This document shows, piece by piece, positions 12,251 through 24,435 of a DNA stretch of 64,000 nt (position 1 is the stretch's first letter; every line of letters starts with the position of its first letter). The notes beneath the pieces were generated by a model. It ran no database searches, had not been told where the DNA came from, and saw only the letters and a program-made list of their open reading frames with translations. A program made the position numbers and the translations under genes. The DNA comes from Acorus gramineus (taxonomy: Eukaryota > Streptophyta > Magnoliopsida > Acorales > Acoraceae): NCBI GenBank assembly GCA_030737835.1, contig CM060853.1:16178895-16242894 (forward strand), read 5' to 3'.

Positions 12251-13459
12251 AAGATGGATGTGGAGATCGGAAGAGATAGAGTTCGGAGGAGGGCTAAAAA
12301 GGTAGCCGAACCACTTCTCATATGATAGAGGACGGCGAGAGGAATCTAGGGGTGGTGACACAGGTCGTTGGAAATGAGTAAATTGGTCGGAATAATTTTT
12401 TTAAGTTAGCGGATATGTATAAAAGAAACCATTGAAATTTTTTTTTGGGAGGAGGAAAACGTGAGATGGTATTGTATTTGATTTTTTTGACTTTTTGAAA
12501 AGATCAATCAGATAACAAATTAGAAAGTGTCACATAATGGGCTTGTGAATAGGATTTAAAAACTGGGGCTTAGATAGCAAGACTCAAATCTATAACAATC
12601 TAGGGGCTATTGTTTCAGAAAAAAAAAAAAACACCAATTCTAGGGGTTACACTCAGGTTGGTTGAAGTTTAATTCGAACCCACCCCGGAGTTGACAGAAT
12701 CAATTTCAAATCCAAGCTGAACCAAAATAAACATAGGTTGGGTTTGGGATTGGTTACAATTGGGTTGACTTTGGACCGGTTCACGTTTGACTTAAAAATG
12801 ATGTTATTTTAAACAATTTGATTTGAACTTCACAATCATTAATCATTTTTAAAAAAAAAACTAAAATGAAAATATGGACAATTATAGAGAGTATAAGAAA
12901 ATAAGACTATAAAAGTGACATATTTTGAGAGAACATAATGAATAATTTAAATTTCATTTCATACGAATAGTTTAAATTTGACCTGAATATTTGAATTTCC
13001 TACTCTAACACGAGAGGTTTTGGCTTTAGGTTCGGGTGATCCAATCTCAGTTCAAATTGAATTATAACCACTTGGGTTAATTTTCAGATTGAACTCGAAC
13101 ACTAAAATTTCAAACCCAACTAAAAATCTCGTGATTGGTGTTCATTCCGCTCGAATTACATCCCTTCCAACCTCTTTAGAAGCATGCATGCAACCCATTT
13201 CCTACATGTACAATAGTATATATGATGTAATTGTCAGCGTGTCAAGTACCCCTTTTCACATTTTTCATCAAATTAAATGGAAAAATTAATTAGAGGTCCT
13301 TGAAGACACATATGTAAGAACAATAAATCCCTGGACTTTTTCTTATTTTCTTTAAGTCCCTAAAGTGGTTGAGCTATTTTTTAAGAGTCCCTGACACTAA
13401 CAGTCGTTTCATTTTATGTGTATTCTTCCCGTTCCCAGTGTGTACATTTTTATACATTG

Positions 13460-13648
13460 TGTACATTGTTATGCGCAGTGTGTACACTTTTATACCTGTT
13501 ACATGTTCTGTGTATTTCACTATGTACATTGTTATTCACAGTTTGTACACTGTTATACATGTTACAAGTTCTGTGTGTTCCACTGTGTACATTGTTATCC
13601 GCAGTTTGTACATTGTTATACCTGTTACAGGATCTATGTGTTGCGGAC
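13460..13648. repeat. 63-bp tandem repeat, three units
   Basis: The units start at 13460, 13523 and 13586, each beginning TGTACATTGTTAT. Each has an internal near-copy TGTACACTGTTATAC, so the unit is itself a doubled motif. The period is a multiple of three, which keeps frames open on both strands; the resulting Cys/Tyr/Val-rich peptides look like artefacts. Confidence 0.85.
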
Positions 13649-13819
13649 GGGGTGATATCGGTGGGCGAGATCGGGGCTCGAGGTAGGTCGGGGTAGCGGG
13701 AAGAGTCGCGGATGGGGTTGCAAGAGGGGGTAGGGGCAACGATGGGGTCGAGCTCCAGTGGGAGTTGGGAGGCGGTCAGGGGGTGCAATAGGGGGCGCTG
13801 ATGGAAGAACGATCGATGC

Positions 13820-13840
13820 GGGGGGGGGGGGGGGGGGGGG
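13820..13840. repeat. poly-G tract (21 G)
   Basis: A run of 21 guanines lies in the GC-rich core of the surrounding TIR element. Confidence 0.9.
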
Positions 13841-16054
13841 CTGGTAGAGGTGGTCTCACATTTTCATTTGTTTTGGGAAGAAAGAGAAAGGTTGGAGAAG
13901 AAATAGCAAAACATATTGAGTTGTGGATAAAAAAAGGAAGGAAAAAAATTAGATTGGATAGAAGTTGGATAAAAGGATCTAAACATAATACCATCACTAA
14001 CTGAAGGACCTAAATAAAATAAGAAAAAATCAAGGAACCTATTATTATTACAGAGGTGTTCCCAGAAATCTCTAATTTATTTCTCCAAAATAAATAAGTA
14101 AATAAATCAACAGCCAAATTTTGGTTTCCTATTCGTGCCTGATGTTCAACCGCGGCTAGGATTTGGTCTATATTAATTTCAATTAAAAATAAACCTTGGA
14201 TGGTTCAAAGCTGTCTCTTATTAAAATTTTGGTGCACTGTATAAGAAACCATACCTAACTTTTTTTTAACATAATCTATAAACAAATGCACGTCCCGCTT
14301 GTAAACAAAAGCTAAAGTTTCCCATCGAAACCAACAGATTAAAACAGTGATTTGATGTCATTTCCCACAGTGTTTTGGATGGCTCCCTTTCATGCACAAT
14401 CAATCAAGATAAACATTGCATGGATCCACTCATCAACCTCTCCCAGCTCTCGCTGACATTGATTGATGCAACCTTTAGTGTGACATGACAGGTTTCATCT
14501 AAAAATCATATATTGTTCACCAACCATGTTATCACACTCTTTATTTACATCAGTGTCTATAGTGTAGTTAAACTGTATGTGCCACCATTGTATGCCTACA
14601 AGGGAACTATAGACAATACGAGGCCTTTATTAAACCCTTTGTGTCGGTTATCTTCTCAATTCCCACATATATTTTATGTATATCCAAGTTGTGAAGATCA
14701 CATTAATTTATATAATGTGTCAGCATGCACCGAATTGATAGTTGGCATTGGCTTTGGATCATGGAAGAACTTCAAGAATAGATGAGAGTGTTATTTAGCT
14801 ATCTATATATGATTGATCGACCTAGCTAGCTAGCACTATCAATCAATGCAATGTTGAAATCTATTTAAGAGACCTGTCTCTTCACACATTTTTCTCCTTC
14901 TCAAAATAGTAATGCAAGTCTAATCTTGAGTACTAATCCTATCTGAATCACTGTTACGTGTGACCCCTGAATATTGCTCACCAAAAACTTCTCCAACATC
15001 AATTGTCATAACATTTCGAATTAAATTCATTTCTTCCAGATTTACAACATTTACTGATGCATGAAACAAGGTTGGTTGAGCCGTTCACCCACTTCACATG
15101 CTTTTGATTTCAAAGTGCATATAATAATAGGGATGAGATTATAATTAAGCTCCATTTTGGATAACGTTGAAAGCTATCAGGGATAGATAACTATTTTCAT
15201 ATATATAAATAATGAAAAAATGTGTTTCTAGATTATCTAACATAATAAAATTTATGTTGTTTAATATTCGAACATAAATAAATTATAGATAAAATGAATA
15301 AAACATATAATGATTTATAATTTTGAAAAATGATTTAACATGTGAACCCCCTAATTTATAAGAAATGATAATAGATGATTTAACCCCCTCGTATAAGTAG
15401 AATAGATTTGGTGGAATAACACAATTCTATAATGAACATTGATACCATATATACCATTTTATTTCCACATATTTTTGACATAGGTATCCGTCTGTTGCTT
15501 TCATCAGAACAAGCTTTTGGGCTTATCACTTATATTTCAGCCTATTAATTTCCTTATCTTTCTTTTACCCAAAGAGAGACCTAGCACTAGCTAGGTCATA
15601 TAAGTCTCATCAATTTTTAATAATGACTGACATGTGTTACATCATATATTCATAACACTTTTAGTCATATGGATATAATATAATACTCAAAGCATACAAA
15701 ACAATTGGTTTTTAAAATCCATCATCAAATAAACAATTAGCACCAATAACAAAACACTTGCTAATGTTCATGAGTTCTAGAATTTCCATACGCAATGGAA
15801 TAGCTGATCACAAGCTATACCACCACATGGAGAACAGTATTCATTCAACGAGAGAGAAAAAAACCAGCGGAAGTTCCGGCCGACAAGTCGTCATCGTCGA
15901 CATCGTTGTTCTTGGCCTCACCACATGAGACGTGGACGAAACCCTATCTCTGTGTAGGTATAACAACCGGACCCCATTAGAGAAGCAATTACACAACCCT
16001 TCCTTCAATTCTCTTCTGTGGCATATTTGTTTTGGCTCTAGCTCCTCCACAGGT

Positions 16055-16062
16055 CCCCCCCC

Positions 16063-16093
<31 letters not shown>

Positions 16094-16095
16094 AC
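16055..16095. repeat. (C)25(AC)8 compound microsatellite
   Basis: A 25-base C homopolymer runs directly into an AC dinucleotide repeat. It is the longest G/C homopolymer in the window. Confidence 0.9.
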
Positions 16096-17430
16096 TAAGA
16101 TTTCCTTATTAATGGAACTAAGAGAATGAGAAAGTGGTAGTAGATAAGACTCAGTGGCCTTGCTTCTTTTCATGCAGTCCTCTCTTGTTTCTTTGAAGAG
16201 TACTACATGAATGCTATCAAACTTGGCACTGTAGTTGATGGATGGAAATGTTAGGGGCAGGGAAAATGACTGGTCGTTAACCCTAAATTTTTTTTGGGTC
16301 AGTACTGACTTGGAATTTATTACTAATGCATGGAGCATAAATGTTATTTGTTGAGTTGTAAAGCCAATAGCTATGTATACTCTTCAATGGATGCGCACAG
16401 AAGGAATTAGAAAGATATATATGATGCACTGTTGTGTCACTTGTCTGATGACCAGTACCAAATTGACAATGTATTTGTATAATGGTTTTCTTCCACTTTT
16501 GGGGTCTGGGTTTAATTGCACTACCTTTCATAGCTAGAATTATATTAATATCATGTGTCGTCATTTCTTCTCTTTAGAGGGGGTTCTTCTTTAGGATAGA
16601 AATCCAACATGAGGTCAGCTGCATGGAGATCTCATTTAAATATTGATCATTTAAGATTAGTTTTTTTTTTAAAATTAATGATTCACCATAATTTGAACTT
16701 GAGTTTTGATGGGATCATCATGAAAAATTATGATTGCACGCGCTGCATATGATGGCCATCTATAATATCACTTTATACCCACTGAAGATGATAACCTATT
16801 GATTGTCCAAAACCATATACATCCAATAATCATCATAACTAAAGGCTCACAAGATCACATAGACAACGTTTCCATCCCAGTGGACAATGCTGTCTGCAGA
16901 CATAAATGTCAGTCACTGCCTGAATTTTAAAACGCACGTCACACGCTGGGTCACCGGAAAAAGTAAGATAAGACCCTCTAGATTTTATCAGGTCTCCTCA
17001 GTCAAAAATTGATATGTCGGCAATCTTACATTTTAATGCTAAACACGTTGATTGTATTATTTTTTTATTTGATATATAGTTTTTGTCACAATTCAGTCTC
17101 TAATAATGAGATCTGATTAGGATTTTCAATCCTGATTGGATTGTATCTCCATTTGGAGCAAACAATTTCAAAATCAACCTTGTTTTATCAACCAAACAAA
17201 GAACAGTTATCAAGTACCGAATTCGATTTTTACTGTTGTTGATGTGTTCTAGTTTTTTCACACAATACTAGTACTAGCTGTCATGTAACCAACTAATCAT
17301 GTACAGTGTGAATATTATAATATTGGAGTGACAGAATGGAGAGGGTGGGGAAGATGGAGTGGGCGACAGTGGATCACATGCTCTCACACTCATCTTTGTA
17401 TACAACATAGACTTTTCTGATTGTGTGTTT

Positions 17431-17431
17431 C

Positions 17432-17474
<43 letters not shown>
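17431..17474. repeat. (GT)n(GA)n compound microsatellite
   Basis: About ten GT units are followed immediately by about twelve GA units. Confidence 0.9.
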
Positions 17475-17649
17475 TTAACCAAAGGAAAGATGAGCTATAG
17501 TAGTAGTAGTAGTACAGGATGCCTGGCCATGCCAGGGCACAATGAACCTCTGTAACAAAGAAAGAAAAGGATGCCAAATCAATGCATCACCACCAGAGAC
17601 TTAGATGTGATGACACCTCTCCCATCCCAGAATCCCTCCTTGTTTTCTT

Positions 17650-17669
17650 CCCCCCCCCCCCCCCCCCCC
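17650..17669. repeat. poly-C tract (20 C)
   Basis: An uninterrupted 20-base C run lies in a pyrimidine-rich stretch downstream of the HB13-type gene. Confidence 0.9.
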
Positions 17670-18406
17670 ATTGCGTTCTTTTCACTGCCCCCACGTACAA
17701 CTTTTTATTCTTTCTCATCCTGTCCACCTCTACTTTGTCTTCTTCTAGATTCTCTCTCTCTCTCTCTCTCTACCCCCTCTCATGTTTTGTGAAAACCAAG
17801 TAGATTTGCTTTTACTTTTAGGCAGTTTCATTTGTGTGCAAGTGTGAGTGGTGAATTGAAGCCTCCTCTCTAGTCCATCAAAAAGAACTTTCTTTGTACA
17901 ATTTCCCATGATGTGATTTATAGCTAGTTTGAGATTCATGATAATCTTAATCACACGTCGATTAAAACTAGCATAAAACTAGCACTGACTGGATTTCATC
18001 TCACAATTTCAATAAAAAAAAATTAATTAATTAGCAAATATAATGTTGTAATAAAAATTTGGTAATAATAAAAAAAAAAAGAAGCTTTATTTCATGGCCC
18101 ATGCAGGAGAAGAACAACTTCACTTCCTGATAATGGGTTTGGATGCAATTTCAAGAACACCTCTTTAAAAAAAAAACAACTTATATACCCTGAACATGTT
18201 CTTCAGCTCAAATTCTTTGGGTACTCATGCAATGCATATGATAATAATAGCAGTAGTAGTAATAATAATAATTCTATACAAAATCATTGATCTCACCGAA
18301 ATTGTTCTTTTGGGCCTCCCATCAATCGTAGCCTCGAATTGGGTCAGACCCATATCACCCCCTAAACAGAACCAATGAATCAGGATTTCCATATGTTTCG
18401 GCCCTT

Positions 18407-19774
18407 TCAATGGAAGCTGTGGTTCTCCGACCATGTCCAGAACCCAGGGTGCTCATCGATGCCACAGAACATGTTCACGAAGCTCTCATCTTGGACTGGT
18501 TGCTCTACTTTCATGCACGGCCCCGCCGCCGCCACATCAGACCTCGACCCATGGAGGAGCTGCTGCTGCTGCTGCTGGTGATGATGATGATGCGCCGCTG
18601 CCGCCGACCTGATTGACATGGGAGGGGGGAAGAATTGCCTGTTATTCTGATGAGCCGACATCGGACTATCAATGGCGGTGGCGGATGTTCTTGAGATGTC
18701 AAGGTTGATTTCAGAGCTGTTTTCGCTTCTATTGCTGCTTGACCCTTCAGTCTCTTTGATGTTCAGATTAATGGGTTCCACCCCTTCTCTTCCTTTCAAT
18801 GCCAATATCTGCAAAATCTTAGTTTGGTTATGTTTTCAGTTTTTGGTTATGTTCAATTAAAGAATTATGCTCTCCAGAATTTGATTCGTTGATCTCTTTC
18901 ACAAAAATGGAAGGTGTTTATTGATTTAATCAAAGCTCGATTCGCAATTTTTGAAGTTTATGGAAAGGAATGCAAAAATTAGTACTACTATTTACCTCGG
19001 ATTGGAGCTTCTTGTTGTGGGAGAGGAGGGCGTCGTTCTCAGCCTTGACGGCGTCGAACTGACGTTTCAAGAGGTCGTAGTCCTTCTCGAGCTGCTTGGT
19101 CTTCCATCTAGCCCTCCTGTTCTGGAACCAGATGGCGATCTGCCTCGGCTGGAGCCCGAGGGCTCGTGCGAGCTGCATCTTTCGCTCCGGCTCCAGCTTG
19201 TTCCCAAGCTCGAAATTCTTCTCCAGGGTCCTCACCTGCTCCACGTTCAGCCTCCTCTTCTTCTCCCCCATCTGCGACCCCTCGTCCGACAGCTCGTCCT
19301 CCCCGTTCCCCGCCCCGTCCTCGTACGACATCGATCGCTGCTTCCCCATCAACGTTGCCACGCCTGAAATACAAGAAATGGGAGAGAGAAAAAGAGTGAA
19401 TTTTGATATAGTACGTGATGCAAATGTTGTTACCGCGATTTCATTACTGAATTCGTAGTATAGATCCGAACCGGAGATGAGGAGATGCAGCAAAAAAAAA
19501 AAAAAAACGCAAAACAAAGGAGGAGAAAAAAATCGCCAATGTCCTCCCGGTTAGAAGAGCTATCGATCTCACTCCTTGATGAATTATGATGTAGTGATGC
19601 ATTATTTACTATACCTTGGAAGTCTTGGGAGGTGCAAGAGGGGAGGAGGGAGGATAGAAGAGGAGGTGGGGGTGGGGGTTGGTGGTGGTGGTGGTGGGGG
19701 TTGGGTGAGTCTTCATGGGAGTCTTGGAAGATAAAGTTTGAAGGGAAGAAGGGCATCTCCATTGTGGGTGTCAT
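18407..19774 (-). CDS. HB13: HD-Zip class I transcription factor, ATHB13/ATHB23 clade
   Basis: This nuclear factor is expected to bind CAAT(A/T)ATTG-type sites as a dimer; its clade acts in leaf growth and in stress responses. Exons are 19774-19615, 19363-18996 and 18808-18407, giving 930 nt (309 aa). The N-terminus carries the clade motif [11 protein letters not shown], then five His and six Pro. [12 protein letters not shown] opens the homeodomain (about residues 87-143), with helix 3 [16 protein letters not shown] leucine zipper follows (about 144-186). The C-terminal exon has [20 protein letters not shown], poly-Ala/His/Gln runs, and ends with the conserved [15 protein letters not shown] block. 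Intron positions flank the homeodomain/zipper exon. Start choice: this ATG matches the family N-terminus; an upstream ORF overlaps it. It is slightly longer than Arabidopsis ATHB13 because of the homopolymer runs. The clade call is firm; one-to-one orthology is not tested. Confidence 0.95.
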
Positions 19775-19935
19775 TGGATTGGGTGGGTGTTCTTGTCAGT
19801 GGACTTGCAGAGGTGGTGATGTTGATGAGCTGATGAAACAGACATTTGTGTCTGGCTTTGTGGGCTAAAATAAAAGGAAGAGGAAGTGATGAAGAAAGAA
19901 AAATAGAGTGAGAGCGGGGGAGGGAAATGTGACAT
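19771..19935 (-). other. upstream ORF of the HB13-type gene (54 codons, stop overlaps main start)
   Basis: An ATG at 19935-19933 opens a frame of 54 codons that ends with TGA at 19773-19771. The main start is ATG at 19774-19772, so start and stop overlap as ATGA. A second in-frame ATG at 19845 would give a 24-residue version (begins MSVSSAHQHHHL). Both ATGs lie between the TATA box (19983-19990) and the main ATG, so they should be in the transcript. The arrangement suits control by termination and reinitiation. Whether the peptide is conserved cannot be judged here. Confidence 0.6.
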
Positions 19936-19982
19936 TTTTATCATTGGGTATCAGAAGATTCAGTGGTTAGTGAAATTGTATT

Positions 19983-19990
19983 TTTATATA
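19983..19990 (-). promoter_or_regulatory. TATA box of the HB13-type gene
   Basis: TATATAAA is read on the - strand. With a start about 30 bases downstream (near 19958), the leader is roughly 180 bases long and includes the uORF. The leader is rich in GA/CT tracts. Confidence 0.6.
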
Positions 19991-19999
19991 AAGGGTTTG

Positions 20000-22522
20000 A
20001 TTTATTATAAACTCTTTGAAGGGTAGAAACTTCTGTGATAGTAAATAAAAAAAAAAGAAGAAGAAGAGATATAGATAGTTTATTATGCTCTGAATTGTAC
20101 ATACAAATTCACAACAGATCAGGTAGAGGTAATCTATGGATTTTCACTGTTCATTCTTTGTTGGGGACTGTTATTCTGGCTAATAAACATAGGCAGAGGA
20201 GTACAGCTAAGCCAATATATGCATATACAAGTAAATATAAACTGTAGTGTGTTGTGACATAAAGAACGACACGCAGCAGCTGTTTTGAACACCAGAAAAA
20301 AAAAAAAAAAAGATGTCAGCCTTTTTTTTCTTCCTCCCCCAAAAAAGGCTTTGAACATACCATCTGATCTCACATGGACGGCTCTGATATGTACCACCAG
20401 CCAAGTCTCATGGTGTGTCTTCATATTCTTCTGATGGGGGAACCCACCATTTTTAACTTTATGGAAAGGGAAAAACAAAAAGAAAAGAAGCTTTTTCTAT
20501 GTGGGTCTGTCGACACTTTTTTATTTATGTATTTTAAATTGAGTAGAGTTTGATTAGATATTTATCAACTTGGGGAGAACTGAACATGAAGATCCATATG
20601 GGGAGGAGTGGTGGTGCTTAAAAGGGGAATAATGATTGGCCATTGTTTATGCAGCTATTGTTAGTGTGGAAGTGGTTGCTTAGACATGTTGAGGAGGCCC
20701 TAATTAAGATAATACATATATATGATGATTATGGATGGGCACTTGGGAGCAACATGTGTCATGGGTTTATTTTAATATGTATTCTTCTCCTCCTTTATAT
20801 ATTCTCTTCTCTGATTTTTAGAAATTGAGCTAATCTTGAATGTTAAACATGTAAAGTGATACATGATAGTTTTTCATTTGTGCGTAACTTTATTTTTTTC
20901 CTAATTTTTATTAGTTTTTTTAATTTTTTTACTTGTAAAGTAAATTAAAAAAATGAATGGAGGGATGGGTTGGCTAACATTTTTTAGAGAGAGGAGAGAG
21001 AGGGAGGGGGAGCAGGAATCTAGGGCAGATGGGTCCTAGGGCTGCAGGGCCTGCTACCTAACACACCTACAGCTAATGTGACTCAGGCTCTCAAACACTT
21101 TCTCTATCTCTCTCACATCACCTTCACAAGATGGGTAGAGGGAGAGAATGTTGAAATGGGAGAGAGAGAGAGAGAGAGAGAGAGGCTAAAAACACTAGCA
21201 AAGGCAAGCTGGGGTATTTTGTCTTTGAGCCTTACCATTGTGTCCTTCCCAATGCCAATGCTAAGAGCTCTCTGCAAACCTCAAATGGCCTGCGTCACCA
21301 CTCTCTTACACCAACACACATTCATCCAAAACTTTTTCCAACCAACCAGTCCATGTTTGTATTGTGGGAATTTTGTGCATTCATCCCTCAGTGAACATGT
21401 GTATTTTCTTTGTACCCTACTTTAAAGTAAGACTGTCATTTTCATGTATCCTCAATGTGAATAGACTTCTTTGTCTTTTTTTATTAAAAAAAATCATTTT
21501 GATATATATATATATTTGGTGATAATGAATCAATAGTCCAAAAAAAACAAGAATGTTATGAATCATTTGCAAATCGTGTTAAGACTGAGGAGATTCGAAC
21601 CATAACTCTAGCCAACACTTTACTCAAACATAATCATTTTTTGGATGTTATGATTATGTCAACCCGGTATTAAATGAATAAATAAATGGCATTTAAACGC
21701 TGAATCTTATTTCGATTTTCAGCTTATTTTGTATTTATGTAACAACTCATAAATGTCATAAGTTAATCTTATTGGAAGGGAGAGGCAAGAGTACTTATGG
21801 TCAAGTATTTTAGTTGTCTATTTTAATTACTAATTGATCTTTTTGGGAGGAAATCCATGTGAATTGTTTACAATTATGTTTATTAAATTCTCATGAATAT
21901 ACTAAATAAATTCATGATTTAAAAACTTACATCCAAAACAATGTTGTGACATTATATTATCCGTAAATCAGTTCGGCTAAATGCAGCGGTTTAAGAGTGT
22001 TCACATAGTAATGTGCATTTCATTGTGTACATATGTAACTTTATATAGCATATACAAAAATCCATGTATTTCATGAAAATATGCACAATGATATGTTGTA
22101 TATGCATACCAGGATTCAAGGAATCCCAGTTACTGCTGAATTCTTGGATAAAATTTTCACAGCTAATTCAAGTCACATGCAATGAATTCCAGTTTGAGAT
22201 TATTCCAAAGGCATATATCGGATGGTAGGCACGTGCCCCAGCTGGTCTTCTAACAACCTTCATGCGGCGCAAGTCTTTAAAAAATCATACATTTATATAC
22301 ATATTTATATTTAATTAATTACAATTAAAAACCATCATCTAATGAGGTTTATGCTTTGATAAAAAATGCATATCACTCTATTTCGAATTGAATGAATCAT
22401 TTTTAATAAGTGTAAGAAAATATTTAATGTGGTATATATAACATCTAACGAGGTATATGTTTACTAGATTTCTAATGTAGTATATAGGATTATGTTTTGG
22501 ACTGAAAAAAATCGAGTATAAC

Positions 22523-22590
<68 letters not shown>

Positions 22591-24356
22591 GTTTATTTTC
22601 TCAGAAAAGTCTCCGGATCTTCAGAACTTTTTTTTTTCTGCCATTGGTGATTAATAACTAATTTTACTAACATTGAATAATATTCATTGTGATGAATAAA
22701 TGAAAAACAGTGGGCAGATATTATATAGAAGAAAAGTACTATGATACCTGTATGGAAAATAAAACAAATATTTGCAAGCTTGAGATGACCCAAATTACAT
22801 GGAGCTCATATGGACACTCTTTTCACACATTTCCACTCTAATAGATAGAAAAGCTATGACATGCCAGAAAATTTTACAGATGTCATTATAGGATTGTATT
22901 ATCAAAATTTTGAGAATATTAGTTTTTATGAAAATACATTTTTCTTTATCGAGAAATTAAGAGACCGTCCACAAGATTCTGCATATATATAAAGGTCCGG
23001 TTTAAAACTAATTTTTTCGTGACAGTTATTTTTATTGATTCCTCCTAAAACATAAAAAATCAAAAATTGAAATTAAAAATTGAATTTCCAAGGTATCTAT
23101 TTAGAACTGATAGTTTAAAAAATAATATTAGTTTGATAATTGATTTCAAACAAGACCAAAGAAACTAACAGAGTGGTAGAGTGGTAGACTATTACAAAAG
23201 TATGATGATATTAGTGAAAATCTTTTTTTTGGAGGATGTTCTTTTTCTATCTTAAAGGGTGTTATTTGACTTTCATGGTATAAAAAAAGAGATTAAGACA
23301 TTTGATTTTCTATGAAGAATTCATTTGTTGAGGATGTCAAGCTTGGTATTTTTTGTGGGGAATTTAAAAAAAAAAAACACTTCATCACCACTTCATTTTT
23401 ATTTGACCTAGCTATTAGTAACCTTCATTCATTCTCGTACAATCTTAATATATATAATCTAAAACTTGTGATGCAACATATCTTCCGTGACTGAAGCTTT
23501 AAAAAAATATTTATTTGTGCCATATGTGAAACACTGACCTAAATATATCTAGGGTATCTATATATATCTAGGGTATCTGTTTTTTTTTTTTTTCCTAATC
23601 ACAGTGGGCACCACAAAACACCTCACCAAATGCTTAGTTCAAATATGAGTTGAAGAAACAAAAGCCACCGCATGTGTTTGGCTGGTTGAAGATCCTGAAG
23701 CATCTGCTTTATTTCCTATTGGATTGGGTTGGATGCATCAATTGTTATATATATGTGTACATATATAGATGATTAGTTATATATAGATGATTAGCTGGTT
23801 ATACTCAAATATAATATGGAATGGAACCTTCACTCTTCACATGCGACCCCCTAACGTCTCTCTTGTAGACTTGTACCCTCAATCGTCACATATCCCATGT
23901 GCCTTTGTTGTCTCTCTCTCTCTCTATATGTATATATTTTTTTTTTCTTTTGTGCTTCCTGATTTAATCATTTGACCTCTTTCAAAACGGTAAGAAATGC
24001 TTACTGATTGATCCCTTGACCCCTCTCTCTCTTTGTATAGTGTTGGACTTGGTTTAGCAAGAGGTTTAGATTTTGATAATAAATTATCTTAATTTTAAGA
24101 TATAAAAAGTCTATTAATTTTGTTTTTATTTATATTTGTCAAAATTCAGACAAAAAAAGAAGATAAATGTTATTCCAACCTTTAAGTGGAATAAAAAATC
24201 ATAATTTTCATTTCAAAATCAGAACAATTGTTTGTATTTTATCTTAATTATTTTTTTATACCAAATTGAATAAGTTGTCCCCCCTCCCCCCAACTTATCC
24301 TCACAATTACCATTTATCACAATTACTTATTCATTTGTCAAACCAGCCTCCTCGAT

Positions 24357-24358
<2 letters not shown>
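20000..24358. other. HB13 upstream region and intergenic DNA
   Basis: I see no gene. The stretch holds (GA)12 at 21160-21184, (CT)n(AT)n at 22525-22586, poly-A/T runs and AT-rich DNA. A repeated ATCTAGGGTATCTAT motif sits near 23548-23580. Any distal regulatory sites of the HB13-type gene would lie here, but none can be pointed to with confidence. Confidence 0.55.
22525..22586. repeat. (CT)n(AT)n compound microsatellite
   Basis: CT repeats, once interrupted by TTT, pass directly into about twelve AT units. Confidence 0.9.

Positions 24359-24432
<74 letters not shown>
24359..24432. repeat. (AT)37 microsatellite
   Basis: A pure AT dinucleotide run of about 74 bases directly borders the left end of the fold-back element. 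Confidence 0.95.

Positions 24433-24435
<3 letters not shown>

Larger units (their letters stand above)
13290..14075. mobile_element. TIR element carrying a GC-rich tandem-repeat core
   Basis: Left and right ends are inverted repeats of about 70 bp. The left side has CTTTTTCTTATTTTCTTTAA near 13335 and the right, inverted, has ATTTTTTCTTATTTTATTTA. Outer ends are TTAGAG and CTCTAA. The target duplication is ambiguous because the flanks are AT-rich, so the superfamily is not assigned. The inside is unlike the flanks: 63-bp tandem repeats, a GC-rich segment (13640-13850) and a 21-G run. No transposase is present. Confidence 0.6.
14076..18400. other. intergenic region with simple repeats
   Basis: I see no gene. 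The open frame at 15841-16338 (- strand) runs through a C/CA microsatellite and looks spurious. The region holds (C)25(AC)8 at 16055-16095, (GT)10(GA)12 at 17431-17474, (C)20 at 17650-17669 and (CT)10 at 17752-17771. The last few hundred bases may hold the 3' UTR of the HB13-type gene that follows on the - strand. Confidence 0.6.

Noticed and set aside
12640-13120. GGTTGGGTTTGG-like motifs on both strands as a possible transposon
   Set aside because: The motifs are short and irregular; no ends or duplication could be defined.
13369-13788. Overlapping open frames on both strands rich in Cys, Tyr, Val or Pro
   Set aside because: They are a by-product of the 63-bp tandem repeat, whose period keeps all frames open.
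15841-16338. 165-codon open frame on the - strand
   Set aside because: It crosses a (C)25(AC)8 microsatellite and has no family resemblance or intron/exon support.
18556-18620. Leucine-rich open frame on the + strand over the HB13-type gene
   Set aside because: It is the complement of the Gln/His/Ala triplet runs of the real gene.
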